This document shows, in pieces, positions 24,269 to 33,146 of a stretch of DNA of 33,889 bases. Where the stretch lies: the NCBI GenBank assembly GCA_902801375.1, contig CADCIB010000030.1, positions 1-33,889 of the forward strand, read 5' to 3'. This DNA is from an uncultured Prevotellaceae bacterium. Its GTDB lineage: Bacteria; Bacteroidota; Bacteroidia; Bacteroidales; Bacteroidaceae. The notes under the pieces were generated by a model. The model was not told the origin of the DNA, made no database searches, and saw only the letters and a list, made by a program, of their open reading frames with translations. Made by a program: the position numbers and the translations under genes. Positions within the stretch are counted from its first letter, which is position 1, and each line of letters starts with the position of its first letter.

Positions 24269-25767
24269 TACATTGCTGATGCAAAGATATTGGTGAGAAT
24301 AGGAGCTACACCCGAGTCGATGACGTGACTTGCCCAGAGGGGGAAGCAGCCAAGACCTGCCACACAAGCGATGAGGCAGATGACGGCGACGCGCTCGTCC
24401 CAAGTGGCATCGGTGAGCTTCACAGTGTCGCAATGCGGATAGTTGACCTTCTGGTAGAGAATCTTACCCACCACACGCAGGATATAGACAGCTGTCACCA
24501 CGATGGAGCAGCAGGCGATGATGGTGCAAGTGCGATGGAAGGCATCAGCATTGGCAAACGAACCCACGAAGATGGTCATCTCTGCGATGAAGCCAGAGAA
24601 GCCAGGCAGTCCGAGGTTGGCCAAACCAGCGATGACATATCCTACAGCGAGGAAGGGCATGATTTTCATCAAACCACCCATATAGCGGACGTCACGGGTG
24701 TGTGTACGACCATAGATCATACCGATGAGGGCAAAGAAGAGGGCCGTCATCAGACCATGAGAAAGCATCTGCAGGATGGCACCCGTGCAAGAGGTCTTGG
24801 TCATCATCAACAGGGCGAAGAGCACCAGACCACAGTGGGAAACCGACGAGTAGGCATTGATGTACTTCAGGTCGGTCTGCACGCAGGCACTCAGTGCACC
24901 ATACACCACAGAGATGGTGGTCAGGATGAGGAAAATCCAAGCCAGCTCCTGAGCAGCCTCAGGCAACAGATACATGGCTACGCGGAAGCAACCATAGCCT
25001 CCCAGCTTCATCAGCACACCAGCGTGGAGCATCGACACGGCGGTAGGCGCAGAAGCATGACCGTCGGGGCTCCATGTGTGGAACGGGAACAAAGCACCCA
25101 GCACACCAAATCCGATGAAGATGAACGGGAAGAACACCTTCTGGACAGCTACGGGGATGTTGTGCAGAGCGGCAATCTCGTTGACATTCATCGTAGTGGC
25201 ACCACTGAAGAAGTAGATGCCCAGAATACCGATGATCAACAAGGCCGAGCCTCCCATGAGCATGAGCGTCAGCTTCATGGCAGCATACTCTTTGGCACCA
25301 CTTCCCCACACGCCAATTAAGAGGTACATGGGAATCAGAGCCACCTCGTAGAACATGAACATGGTGAACATATCGACAGAGATGAAGAAACCATAGACAC
25401 CCGTCGAGAGCAGGGTGAACCAGAGGAAATACTCTTTGGTCATTGGCTTCAACTGCCAAGAGGCGAAGGTGCCCGTGAAGACGATGATGCCCGTCAGGAG
25501 CAACATCACCACAGAGATGCCATCCACACCTACAGAGTATTTGATATTCAGGGGCTTGAACCAGTCAACGGCGTAGGTATAGAGCATCACGTCAGTGACA
25601 CCAGCCGCACGCTGCTGGATGAAGTCTATCGTCAACCAGATGGACAGGCCCAACAGACAGGAGGCGCCTACCACCATCACACCACGCACCTGACTCAAGT
25701 TGCGAGCCAGCCAGAGGCCAAGCAACATCAGGACGGGGATTACTACGAATATTGTTAGTATACTCAT
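24268..25767 (-). CDS. nuoM: Complex I subunit M
   Basis: Second antiporter-like membrane subunit of complex I, 499 residues. The key glutamate lies in MFMFYEVALIPMYLLIGVWG (near 140). The segment LGALFPFHTWSPDGHASAPTAVSML with the following LKLGGYG is typical of NuoM/ND4. Later, LPGFSGFIAEMTIFVG matches the family. It starts 56 nt after nuoL, across a TTTACAA repeat, and ends before the S23 gene. Confidence 0.96.
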   Translation of the reverse strand: MSILTIFVVIPVLMLLGLWLARNLSQVRGVMVVGASCLLGLSIWLTIDFIQQRAAGVTDVMLYTYAVDWFKPLNIKYSVGVDGISVVMLLLTGIIVFTGTFASWQLKPMTKEYFLWFTLLSTGVYGFFISVDMFTMFMFYEVALIPMYLLIGVWGSGAKEYAAMKLTLMLMGGSALLIIGILGIYFFSGATTMNVNEIAALHNIPVAVQKVFFPFIFIGFGVLGALFPFHTWSPDGHASAPTAVSMLHAGVLMKLGGYGCFRVAMYLLPEAAQELAWIFLILTTISVVYGALSACVQTDLKYINAYSSVSHCGLVLFALLMMTKTSCTGAILQMLSHGLMTALFFALIGMIYGRTHTRDVRYMGGLMKIMPFLAVGYVIAGLANLGLPGFSGFIAEMTIFVGSFANADAFHRTCTIIACCSIVVTAVYILRVVGKILYQKVNYPHCDTVKLTDATWDERVAVICLIACVAGLGCFPLWASHVIDSGVAPILTNIFASAM

Positions 25768-25769
25768 CT

Positions 25770-25806
25770 TTGTAATTTACAATTTACAAATTTACGATTT
25801 ACAATG
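25770..25806. repeat. TTTACAA simple repeat in the nuoL-nuoM spacer
   Basis: AATTTACAATTTACAA and close variants, then ATTTACGATTTACAA, fill most of the 56-nt gap between nuoL and nuoM. Confidence 0.65.
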
Positions 25807-25823
25807 TTATTCTCTATTGAACT

Positions 25824-27800
25824 TTAAATAGCCAGCAGGATGAGCGCCAAAGCCACACTGCCCGTGAGGAACCACACGGCATACTGGCGCACGTCGCCAC
25901 TCTGCCAAGGACGCAGGCTCTCGCCAGCTTCGTTGGCTCCCCATGCCATGAAGTTGAACGTGCCATCGACAACGCGACGGTCGAACCAGGCAATGGGTCG
26001 CGAGAACAGGCGGAACACAATCTTGTGGGTGACGAACAACCACACTTCGTCCAGATAGAAACGCTTGTAGGCAGCACGATGCAGACGCGGCAGCTTGGCG
26101 GCCAGCATGTCGGCAACGGGCGTTTCCTCACCTTTATACATATAGGTGGCCAGACAGATGCCAATCAGTGCGAGCACGGTGCTGGAAATGGCTACCGGCC
26201 AGTTGATGTGGGTATGGAAACCAACACCGTTGGCAGAGACGAACTCGCCGAAGGGCAACCAGCCGCAAAGCACGGTGATCGTGGACAGCACGATGAGCGG
26301 AATGGTCATCGTCAGCGGGGCCTCGTGCGGCTTGTGGGCCTCAAGGCCTGCTGCCAACTGCGACTCGTAGTGGCTCTTTCCCCAGAAAATAACGTAGTAA
26401 AGACGGAACATGTAGAAGGCGGTCATACAGGCGATGCCCGACATGACGACACCCATGATGGGCGAGAAGTTGTAGCAAGCCACCAGAATCTCATCCTTCG
26501 AGAAGAAACCGCTGAACGGCCAGATGCCGGCGATGGCCAGGCAGGAGATGAGGAAGGTGATGTGCGTGATGGGCATGTACTTGCGCAGGCCACCCATGAA
26601 TGCCTTCTCGTTGCTGTGGACGGCGTGGATGATGCAGCCGGCACCCAGGAACAAGCAAGCCTTGAACATGGCGTGAGTGAAGAGATGGAACATGCTGGCC
26701 ATGTAGCCCAGTCCGTTGCCATCGGCATATTCTTCAGTCATGGGGAAGGCATCGCCGCCTACTGCCGGCAGGCAAACGCCCAGTGCCACGAGCATGAAGC
26801 CAATCTGCGAGATGGTGGAGAAGGCCAGCACACGCTTGATGTCGCTCTGTGCGCAAGCCACGCTGGCGGCATAGAAAGCGGTGAAGGCTGCGATGTAGGC
26901 CACCCAATGGAGCGTCTCAGGAGCGTACTCCACCCAGATGGGGAAGAGGCAAGCCACCTGATAGACACCAGCCACGACCATCGTAGCGGCGTGGATGAGG
27001 GCACTGACAGGCGTCGGGCCTTCCATAGCGTCGGGCAGCCAGATGTGCAAGGGGAACATGGCACTCTTACCGGCACCACCGATGAACATCATGAACAGGG
27101 CCATCGGCAGCACCCAGTAGGCTCCGTCGAGATGAGCAGAGAGCTCAGGCAGCGCGTTAATGTCGAAGCTGAACGTTCCCACATAGAAGCTGTAGAACAG
27201 GATACCGATGAGGAAGAACAGGTCGGCGAAACGCGTCACGATGAAGGCTTTCTTCGAAGCAGCCACAGCGGTGTGGGTGGGATAGTAGAAACCGATGAGC
27301 AGATAAGAGCTCACACCCACCAACTCCCAGAACAGGTACATCTGGAAGATGTTGGTGGCCACGACCAGTCCGAGCATCGACATGGTGAAGAGGCTCAGGA
27401 AGGCATAGTAGCGCTGGAAGCCCTTCTCGCCGTGCATATAGCCGAACGAGTAGATATGCACCATGAAGCTGACGGTGGAGATGACGATGAGCATCATCAC
27501 AGAAATCGGCGTCAGGCGGAAGCCCAGGGTGAACAACAGCTGCATGCCGTTGATGGTGCCGAAGTCGAGCCAGGTGAAGTCAAACGGAGTCAGCACAGGA
27601 TACATCCCCGTAGCGGCATCGCGTCCGATGACGAGGAAATATTCGATGGCGGTATAATAGCTTAACACGGTCACGACAGCCAGCGAAGCGGTACCGATGA
27701 TACCAGCCAGCTTGTGCGACATCTTCATGCCCGCAAGGCCCAAGAGGATGAACGAGAGCAGCGGGAGCAGAAGAATCAAAAATACATAACTATATTCCAT
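25824..27800 (-). CDS. nuoL: Complex I subunit L
   Basis: Largest antiporter-like subunit, 658 residues, which carries the long lateral helix of complex I near its C terminus. Visible marks are E159 in FWELVGVSSYLLIGFYY, K245 in GGAGKSAMFPLHIWLPDAMEGPTPVSALIHAATMV (written continuous in the protein at 242-275), and WPFSGFFSKDEIL. The 658-residue length is normal for NuoL. It starts 15 nt after nuoK and is followed by nuoM. Confidence 0.96.
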   Translation of the reverse strand: MEYSYVFLILLLPLLSFILLGLAGMKMSHKLAGIIGTASLAVVTVLSYYTAIEYFLVIGRDAATGMYPVLTPFDFTWLDFGTINGMQLLFTLGFRLTPISVMMLIVISTVSFMVHIYSFGYMHGEKGFQRYYAFLSLFTMSMLGLVVATNIFQMYLFWELVGVSSYLLIGFYYPTHTAVAASKKAFIVTRFADLFFLIGILFYSFYVGTFSFDINALPELSAHLDGAYWVLPMALFMMFIGGAGKSAMFPLHIWLPDAMEGPTPVSALIHAATMVVAGVYQVACLFPIWVEYAPETLHWVAYIAAFTAFYAASVACAQSDIKRVLAFSTISQIGFMLVALGVCLPAVGGDAFPMTEEYADGNGLGYMASMFHLFTHAMFKACLFLGAGCIIHAVHSNEKAFMGGLRKYMPITHITFLISCLAIAGIWPFSGFFSKDEILVACYNFSPIMGVVMSGIACMTAFYMFRLYYVIFWGKSHYESQLAAGLEAHKPHEAPLTMTIPLIVLSTITVLCGWLPFGEFVSANGVGFHTHINWPVAISSTVLALIGICLATYMYKGEETPVADMLAAKLPRLHRAAYKRFYLDEVWLFVTHKIVFRLFSRPIAWFDRRVVDGTFNFMAWGANEAGESLRPWQSGDVRQYAVWFLTGSVALALILLAI

Positions 27801-27815
27801 AACTTTTCAATTCTT

Positions 27816-28124
27816 TTAATTTTTGAGTTCCTGGATGCTGTTCACGCTATCATTGTGGAAATTGCGGTAAACATTGATGATGATGGCCACGGCGACGGCT
27901 GTCTCAGCGGCTGCCACACCAATGGCAAACAACGTGAAGAAGAATCCCTCCAACTGGTCGGGATGAACGAGACGGTTGAATGCGGCGAAGTTGATGTCGA
28001 CAGCATTCAGGATCAGCTCTGTGGAGATGAGCATGGCAATCAGGTTGCGGCGTGTGATGAAACCAAACACACCGATGAAGAACAACAGTGCACTAAGCAC
28101 GAAGAAACATTCTACAGGTACCAT
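27816..28124 (-). CDS. nuoK: Complex I subunit K
   Basis: Small membrane subunit of 102 residues with three helices. The two buried acidic residues used in proton transfer are seen at E36 (LISTELILNAVDINF) and E74 (VAAAETAVAVAI), at positions matching the family. It starts 6 nt after nuoJ. Confidence 0.96.
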   Translation of the reverse strand: MVPVECFFVLSALLFFIGVFGFITRRNLIAMLISTELILNAVDINFAAFNRLVHPDQLEGFFFTLFAIGVAAAETAVAVAIIINVYRNFHNDSVNSIQELKN

Positions 28125-28130
28125 AATCTA

Positions 28131-28643
28131 TTACTCCTTTCTTGAAATGACGATTCCACCGATGATACATGCCAGGAGGAAGAGGGAGATGAACTCGAAG
28201 GGGAGCACATATCCATGTCGTCCGGCACCTACCAATGCGTCGCCGATGGTCTTCATCGAGACCTCTGTATCGGCCACTTCGGCAAAACGGTTGATGAGAT
28301 GATTCTTGAAGAAAACCAACGCTACGGTGAGGAAGCCGATGAGCGTCACGAAAGCCCCAAAGGCCACGCGGCTACCCTTCATGCGCTCCACGAATCCGCG
28401 AAGCGTCTGCTTGTTCACCAGTTGGATGGCAAAGATGTAAATCATGGTGACGCCACCGGCGTAGACCGAGATCTGCGCAGCTCCCAGGAATGTGTAGTCG
28501 AGCAGGAAATAGATTCCGGCAATGCCGAACAGCACAAAGAGCAGGAACGTGGCGGCTCGCATGATGCGCTTCGTCATGACACACATCACGGCCGAGCCGA
28601 GTATCACGACGGCGAGTATTGCAAAAACGATTGTGTTAGCCAT
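28131..28643 (-). CDS. nuoJ: Complex I subunit J
   Basis: Membrane subunit of 170 residues with five predicted helices. AAQISVYAGGVTMIYIFAIQLV at about 55-76 corresponds to the conserved NuoJ/ND6 helix that holds the pi-bulge. It follows nuoI by 7 nt and precedes nuoK by 6 nt, the compact part of the operon. Confidence 0.94.
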   Translation of the reverse strand: MANTIVFAILAVVILGSAVMCVMTKRIMRAATFLLFVLFGIAGIYFLLDYTFLGAAQISVYAGGVTMIYIFAIQLVNKQTLRGFVERMKGSRVAFGAFVTLIGFLTVALVFFKNHLINRFAEVADTEVSMKTIGDALVGAGRHGYVLPFEFISLFLLACIIGGIVISRKE

Positions 28644-28650
28644 ACTTCAC

Positions 28651-29181
28651 TTACTTTGTTTTGGTGTTAAACTTACCGATTTCGAGGGGTGCGCCACCAT
28701 CGAGGAGGTTAGGCAGCGAGCCGCCCTGATAGACCTCCTTGTCGAGATGCAGCACCAGGCTCTTGCGGTCGAACACAGCATTCTCGAAATCGTTTGTGAA
28801 CTCAATAGCGTCGAAGTTGCAGGCATTGGTACAGAGCTGGCAGAACATGCAGTCGCCCAGGTCGTACTGATAGTCGCGCAACACGCGCTTCTTCTTGCCG
28901 TCCTCCATAGTGACCATCTCAGAGAGAATCTTGATGGTGCCGTTCGGACAGGACTTCTCGCACAAGGTGCAGGCCGTGCACTTGTAGCTGCCGTCTTCGT
29001 TGCGCTTGAAGACGAGGCGGCCACGATGGCGACTGGCCACGTGCAGGGTTGTCTTGCGGTTCTCGGGATATTGCTCGGTCGACTTCGCCGTGAAGTATTC
29101 CTTCAGCGTTGTCTTCATGCCCACAGCCAACGTCTTGATGCCGTGGCCGAGCTCTCCGAAATATGATTGATTGTTTTCCAT
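28651..29181 (-). CDS. nuoI: Complex I subunit I (two 4Fe-4S clusters)
   Basis: Ferredoxin-like subunit of 176 residues that passes electrons towards NuoB. The cysteines are C68-C71-C74-C78 (CTACTLCEKSCP) and C111-C114-C117-C121 (CMFCQLCTNACN), giving two 4Fe-4S clusters. In this operon the NADH-oxidising subunits are absent, so NuoI could be the entry point for electrons from a ferredoxin-like donor; that is inference. It is separated from nuoH by 85 nt that include seven 9-nt repeats. Confidence 0.96.
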   Translation of the reverse strand: MENNQSYFGELGHGIKTLAVGMKTTLKEYFTAKSTEQYPENRKTTLHVASRHRGRLVFKRNEDGSYKCTACTLCEKSCPNGTIKILSEMVTMEDGKKKRVLRDYQYDLGDCMFCQLCTNACNFDAIEFTNDFENAVFDRKSLVLHLDKEVYQGGSLPNLLDGGAPLEIGKFNTKTK

Positions 29182-29197
29182 TCTTTTTGCTTTTGAT

Positions 29198-29260
29198 GAT
29201 TTTCTAGATTTTCTAGAGATTCTAGATTTTCTAGAGATTCTAGATTTTCTAGATTTTCTA
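29198..29260 (-). repeat. Seven 9-nt tandem repeats between nuoH and nuoI
   Basis: Seven contiguous 9-mers fill 63 of the 85 spacer bases: GATTTTCTA, GATTTTCTA, GAGATTCTA, GATTTTCTA, GAGATTCTA, GATTTTCTA, GATTTTCTA. On the coding (minus) strand each begins with TAG, so frame-0 translation would stop at every unit. The number is likely to vary between strains. Confidence 0.92.
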
Positions 29261-29266
29261 GTTTAA

Positions 29267-30352
29267 TTACCAGTGGAGGCCGAAGGCCACGACGATGGTC
29301 ATCAGCACGATGTTGATCAGGGCCAGCGGCATGAGGTATTTCCACTCGAGCGCCAGGATCTGGTCGATGCGCAGACGGGGGAATGTCCAGCGCACCCACA
29401 TCAGCAGCCATACGATGAAGAAGGCCTTGCCCAGGAACCATACGATGCCGGGGATGTAGTTCATCACGTTGTCGAAGCCCTCTATACCTATATTAATAGG
29501 AGCCCATCCGCCAAGGAACACCGTTGCGGCGATGCCTGAGATGACGAAGAGGTTGAGGTACTCAGCCAGATAGAAGAAGCCAAAGCCCATACCGCTGTAC
29601 TCCGTGTGGTGGCCGGCGGTCAGCTCGCTCTCAGCCTCGGCCATGTCGAACGGGCCACGGTTGGCCTCAGCGTTGCCGGCTACGAGGAAGACGATGAAAG
29701 CGATGATGGCAGGCAGATGGCCCTTGAAGATGAGCCAGTTCCAGGGACCTGTCTGGTATTCCACGATGCCGCTCACCTGCATGGTTCCGCAGAGGGCGAC
29801 GGCGGCGATGAGGCAGAGGCAGAGCGACATCTCGTAGGAGATCATCTGCACGGCGCCACGCATGGCCGACACGACGGAATACTTGTTGTTGGAAGCCCAA
29901 CCAGCCAGGAAGATGCCCACCACACCAATGCTCGAAACGGCAGTGATGAGGAACACACCCACGTTGAAGTCGAGGACACCGGCACCCTTGTTCCAAGGCA
30001 GGAACGAGAATGTGCCTACAGAAGCGACGAGCACCAGGAAGGGTGCCACGATGTAGAGCAGCTTGTCGGCCTTGTCGACGAAGAAGATCTCCTTGATGAG
30101 CATCTTCAGCACGTCGGCAAACACCTGCAGCAGTCCCCACGGTCCCACACGCATAGGACCGATGCGGCACTGGAAGTAGGCGCAGACCTTACGCTCCATG
30201 AATATCAGCACGATGGCCAGCAGGGCATATCCCACGAGGATGAGCACTCCCACCAGCACGCACTCAATCAGTATCGTCCAGAAGTCGCCCAGACCGCATG
30301 TCTGGCGGAGCAACTGGTCGAACCATTGTGTTACTATACTAAAATCAAACAT
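29267..30352 (-). CDS. nuoH: Complex I subunit H
   Basis: Membrane subunit that forms the quinone tunnel with NuoB and NuoD. The 361-residue protein has about eight helices. The family segments are ERKVCAYFQCRIGPMRVGPWGLLQ (in two parts: 53-64 and 65-76) and NRGPFDMAEAESELTAGHHTEYSG, with the acidic cluster of the quinone gate. I start at the ATG at 30352 because the longer frame from 30376 would begin with TTG. The gap to nuoCD is 103 nt with CACTGATT and TAATCCGT repeats. Confidence 0.96.
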   Translation of the reverse strand: MFDFSIVTQWFDQLLRQTCGLGDFWTILIECVLVGVLILVGYALLAIVLIFMERKVCAYFQCRIGPMRVGPWGLLQVFADVLKMLIKEIFFVDKADKLLYIVAPFLVLVASVGTFSFLPWNKGAGVLDFNVGVFLITAVSSIGVVGIFLAGWASNNKYSVVSAMRGAVQMISYEMSLCLCLIAAVALCGTMQVSGIVEYQTGPWNWLIFKGHLPAIIAFIVFLVAGNAEANRGPFDMAEAESELTAGHHTEYSGMGFGFFYLAEYLNLFVISGIAATVFLGGWAPINIGIEGFDNVMNYIPGIVWFLGKAFFIVWLLMWVRWTFPRLRIDQILALEWKYLMPLALINIVLMTIVVAFGLHW

Positions 30353-30376
30353 ATATTCTTTATTTTTTTTCGACAA

Positions 30377-30450
30377 CGGATTCCACTGATTTCACTGATT
30401 GGCTTTCGCCTTACTAAATCGGTTTAATCCGTCTAATCCGTTGAAAGATA
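30377..30450. repeat. Short direct repeats in the nuoCD-nuoH spacer
   Basis: CACTGATT occurs twice (near 30388-30402) and TAATCCGT twice (near 30425-30442). No gene is seen in this 103-nt gap. Confidence 0.55.
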
Positions 30451-30455
30451 CAATA

Positions 30456-32018
30456 TTATCTGTCAATATCAGGAATCACCACGTCGATGGCGGCACAGGT
30501 GGCGATGAGGTCGGCCACCTTCTGGCCACGCAGCATCGGGTCGAAGGCACCCACCAGCGAGAGGCCCATCGGGCGCATCTTCATGCGGTAGGGGCTCTTG
30601 TCGCCACGCGAGTCGAGATAGACGCCAAACTCGCCGGCCACACCCTCCACGGAGTAGTACCACTGTCCTTCGGGCACCTTGATGATGGGCTTCTGCTTCA
30701 CGTAGAAGTCGCCCTCGGGGATGTTGTCGATGAGCTGGTCGATGATTCTCAGGCTCTGGTACATCTCGTTGATGTGCACGAGATAGCGTCCCATAGAGTC
30801 GCACGTGTCGAGCGTGCACTGCTCCCACTCCACTTTGTCGTACAGGTCGTAGGGGTGGTTCTTGCGCACGTCGTTCTTCCAGCCAGAGGCACGTCCGGCA
30901 GGACCGGTCACGGCGTAGTTGATGCAATCCTCCAGGCTCATCGGGCCGCACTGCTCCAGACGGTTGTGCGTGATGACGTTGTCGCCAAACACGTCCATGT
31001 ATTCCTGAATCATCGGGCGCAGGTACTTCACCAGGTCCTTGCAGTTCTTCACGAAGTTGGGGTCGATGTCGTCCTGCAGTCCACCTATTCTATAATAGTT
31101 CTGGATGAGTCGTCCGCCAGTGGTTTCCTCCATCACGTTCAGCACGTGCTCGCGGTCGCGCATGCCATAGAGCATGGCCGTCAGGGCACCCAGGTCCTGG
31201 CCTACACACGAGGTGAAGAGCAGGTGGCTGTCGAGACGCTGCAGCTCGTCCATGATGGTGCGGATGTACTTGATGCGGTCGGTCAGTTCGATGCCCATAC
31301 CTTCCTCAATGACGCCCACCAGAGCGTGGCGGTGTTGCATGGCTCCCAAGTAGTTAAGACGATCGGTTAAAGCGAGCGTTTGGGGATAGGTCATGCTCTC
31401 CCACATCTTCTCGATGGCGCGATGGATATATCCCAGGTGGGGATAGATGCGCTTCACGGTCTCACCGTCGAGCACGGTCTGCAGGCGCAACACGCCGTGG
31501 GTGGCGGGGTGCTGCGGGCCGATGTTGATGACGTAGTCGTCCTGCTCGAACAGCGGGTTGCGCTTCTCCACGAGCTGGCCGTCGGCATTGATGGAGTACT
31601 CCAGTCCGTATTCGGGTTCCACGTCGTCTTCCAGCGAGTAGCCTTCGTAGGCCTGCCAGTCCTTGCGGAAGGGATGACCCTTGAAGTCGTTGCGCAGGAA
31701 GAGTCGGCGCATGTCGGGATGGCCCAGGAACTTGACGCCGTAGAAGTCGAAGACCTCGCGCTCAAGCAGGTTGGCCACCTTCCAGATGTTGATGACAGAG
31801 GGGATGACGCTGTCCTCGCCCACCTTCTTGGCCAGCATCTTCACGGCGCAGCGCTCGTGGCTCTGGGTGTTTTCCAAGATGTAGACGCAGCCGAGACCTT
31901 CCTCACCGAAGTCTTCGCCGACGATGGTGACGAGATAGTCGAAGCCCTTCTTGTCCTTCAAGTTCTGCATCTCCTGTGCGAACTTGTCAAAGTCGAATGA
32001 TAGGAACGCTAATTTCAT
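30456..32018 (-). CDS. nuoCD: Complex I subunit C-D fusion
   Basis: One 520-residue protein joining NuoC (about 1-140) and NuoD (about 160-520). The NuoC part has the conserved DFYGVKFLGHPDMRRLFL and DFKGHPFRKD, and the NuoD part begins with YVINIGPQHPATHGVLRL and ends DVVIPDIDR. NuoD forms the quinone site next to the N2 cluster of NuoB. Fusion of C and D is known in other bacteria, including E. coli, and is common in Bacteroidales. Its ATG overlaps the nuoB stop as ATGA (32015-32018), which suggests translational coupling. Confidence 0.97.
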   Translation of the reverse strand: MKLAFLSFDFDKFAQEMQNLKDKKGFDYLVTIVGEDFGEEGLGCVYILENTQSHERCAVKMLAKKVGEDSVIPSVINIWKVANLLEREVFDFYGVKFLGHPDMRRLFLRNDFKGHPFRKDWQAYEGYSLEDDVEPEYGLEYSINADGQLVEKRNPLFEQDDYVINIGPQHPATHGVLRLQTVLDGETVKRIYPHLGYIHRAIEKMWESMTYPQTLALTDRLNYLGAMQHRHALVGVIEEGMGIELTDRIKYIRTIMDELQRLDSHLLFTSCVGQDLGALTAMLYGMRDREHVLNVMEETTGGRLIQNYYRIGGLQDDIDPNFVKNCKDLVKYLRPMIQEYMDVFGDNVITHNRLEQCGPMSLEDCINYAVTGPAGRASGWKNDVRKNHPYDLYDKVEWEQCTLDTCDSMGRYLVHINEMYQSLRIIDQLIDNIPEGDFYVKQKPIIKVPEGQWYYSVEGVAGEFGVYLDSRGDKSPYRMKMRPMGLSLVGAFDPMLRGQKVADLIATCAAIDVVIPDIDR

Positions 32019-32749
32019 GCCTTTACCTCCTCTGCTTTATTTTCTGCCTGGGCAGACTTCAATTCTTCTACGAACTCCTGGGGCACGTCGTTCACCACGA
32101 TAGTCTCGCGCTGATGGTCGCCCAGCTTCTCGCGGAACGTCAGTTCCTCGTTCGACACGCCCAGCTCGCGCTCGGCCTTCGTCTGCTTGTGGTTGGCGCC
32201 ACCAAAGAACTTCTCCACCTTCACCTTGCGCTGCAGCTGCATCATGCCGTAGAGGATAGCCTCTGGGCGCGGCGGGCAGCCAGGAATGAAGACGTCGACG
32301 GGCACGATTTCCTCAATGCCTTTCACGACGTGGTAGCTCGACTTGAACGGACCGCCTGAGATGGCGCAGCCGCCCACGGCGATGACATACTTCGGCTCGG
32401 CCATCTGGTCGTACAGACGCTTCAGGGCAGGAGCCATCTTGTGGGTGATGGTGCCGGCACACATGATGAGGTCGGCCTGACGGGGTGAGTTGCGCGTCAC
32501 CTCGAAGCCAAAGCGCGAGAAGTCGTAGCGTGCGCAACCCACGGCCATGAACTCGATGCCGCAGCACGAGGTGGCGAAGGTCAGCGACCACAGCGAGTTG
32601 GAGCGCCCCCAGTTGATGAGCTGGTCGAGCGAACCGGTTACCACATTCACGCCGCCCTCGTTGAGCTCCTGTACGAGCTCTTCCAGACGGTCGTTGTCCT
32701 TAAACTCTGCGTAAGGAATACTCTTGATTTTCGGCTTTCTTACTTCCAT
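32015..32749 (-). CDS. nuoB: Complex I subunit B (N2 cluster)
   Basis: Holds the terminal 4Fe-4S cluster N2. Cysteines C62-C63 (TSCCGIEF), C128 (GGCAISGG) and C158 (GCPPRPEA) are all present. The protein is 244 residues. The part up to about 185 is the catalytic core; the final 60 or so residues are a charged extension (HKQTKAERELG to KAEEVKA). The frame stays open upstream to 32941, but I chose the ATG at 32749, which gives the conserved MEVRKPKIKS and overlaps nuoA by 10 nt. It couples to nuoCD by a 4-nt overlap. Confidence 0.95.
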   Translation of the reverse strand: MEVRKPKIKSIPYAEFKDNDRLEELVQELNEGGVNVVTGSLDQLINWGRSNSLWSLTFATSCCGIEFMAVGCARYDFSRFGFEVTRNSPRQADLIMCAGTITHKMAPALKRLYDQMAEPKYVIAVGGCAISGGPFKSSYHVVKGIEEIVPVDVFIPGCPPRPEAILYGMMQLQRKVKVEKFFGGANHKQTKAERELGVSNEELTFREKLGDHQRETIVVNDVPQEFVEELKSAQAENKAEEVKA

Positions 32750-33090
32750 TCCAACGCTCCTTTCCGCCAGGCGTAAGCCAAGCCAAATACAAGTACAAGC
32801 AGGAAGAAACCAATGCTGGCCATAGCCCAAGCACCGTACTCCCTTACCACCACTGCCCATGGATACAGAAACACGGTTTCCACATCGAACATGAGGAAGA
32901 GGATCGCGAACAGGTAGAAGCCAATGCTGACGGGAATCCACGACGAACCACGGGTGGGGATACCGCTCTCATAGGGCTCTCCCTTCACCTTGTTGTACGA
33001 GCGCGGACCAATCAGCTTGGCGACGACATAAGCGCCTGCTACCAAGACGATAGCCGTTACGATAACGGTGATAAACAAAGTAAAATACAT
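32740..33090 (-). CDS. nuoA: Complex I subunit A
   Basis: First gene of the operon. The 116-residue membrane protein has three helices, the loop KGEPYESGIP with the essential acidic and Gly/Pro residues, and VETVFLYPWA in the second helix. I start at the ATG at 33090 (MYFTLFITV) because the longer frame from 33228 adds 46 basic residues across the promoter region. It overlaps nuoB by 10 nt. Confidence 0.96.
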   Translation of the reverse strand: MYFTLFITVIVTAIVLVAGAYVVAKLIGPRSYNKVKGEPYESGIPTRGSSWIPVSIGFYLFAILFLMFDVETVFLYPWAVVVREYGAWAMASIGFFLLVLVFGLAYAWRKGALEWK

Positions 33091-33146
33091 ATATTTAATT
33101 ATTAAAGTTATATGCCCGCTAAAGCATACGTGTTTTAAAACGTGTG

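Noticed and set aside
24325-25320. Long plus-strand ORF opposite nuoM (also similar ones opposite nuoL, nuoN and nuoCD)
   Set aside because: They are His/Asp/Glu/Gln-rich antisense frames of GC-rich membrane protein genes, with no family resemblance.
32750-32941. Longer NuoB start
   Set aside because: The extra 64 residues lie in another frame of nuoA and do not fit NuoB; the ATG at 32749 gives the normal start.
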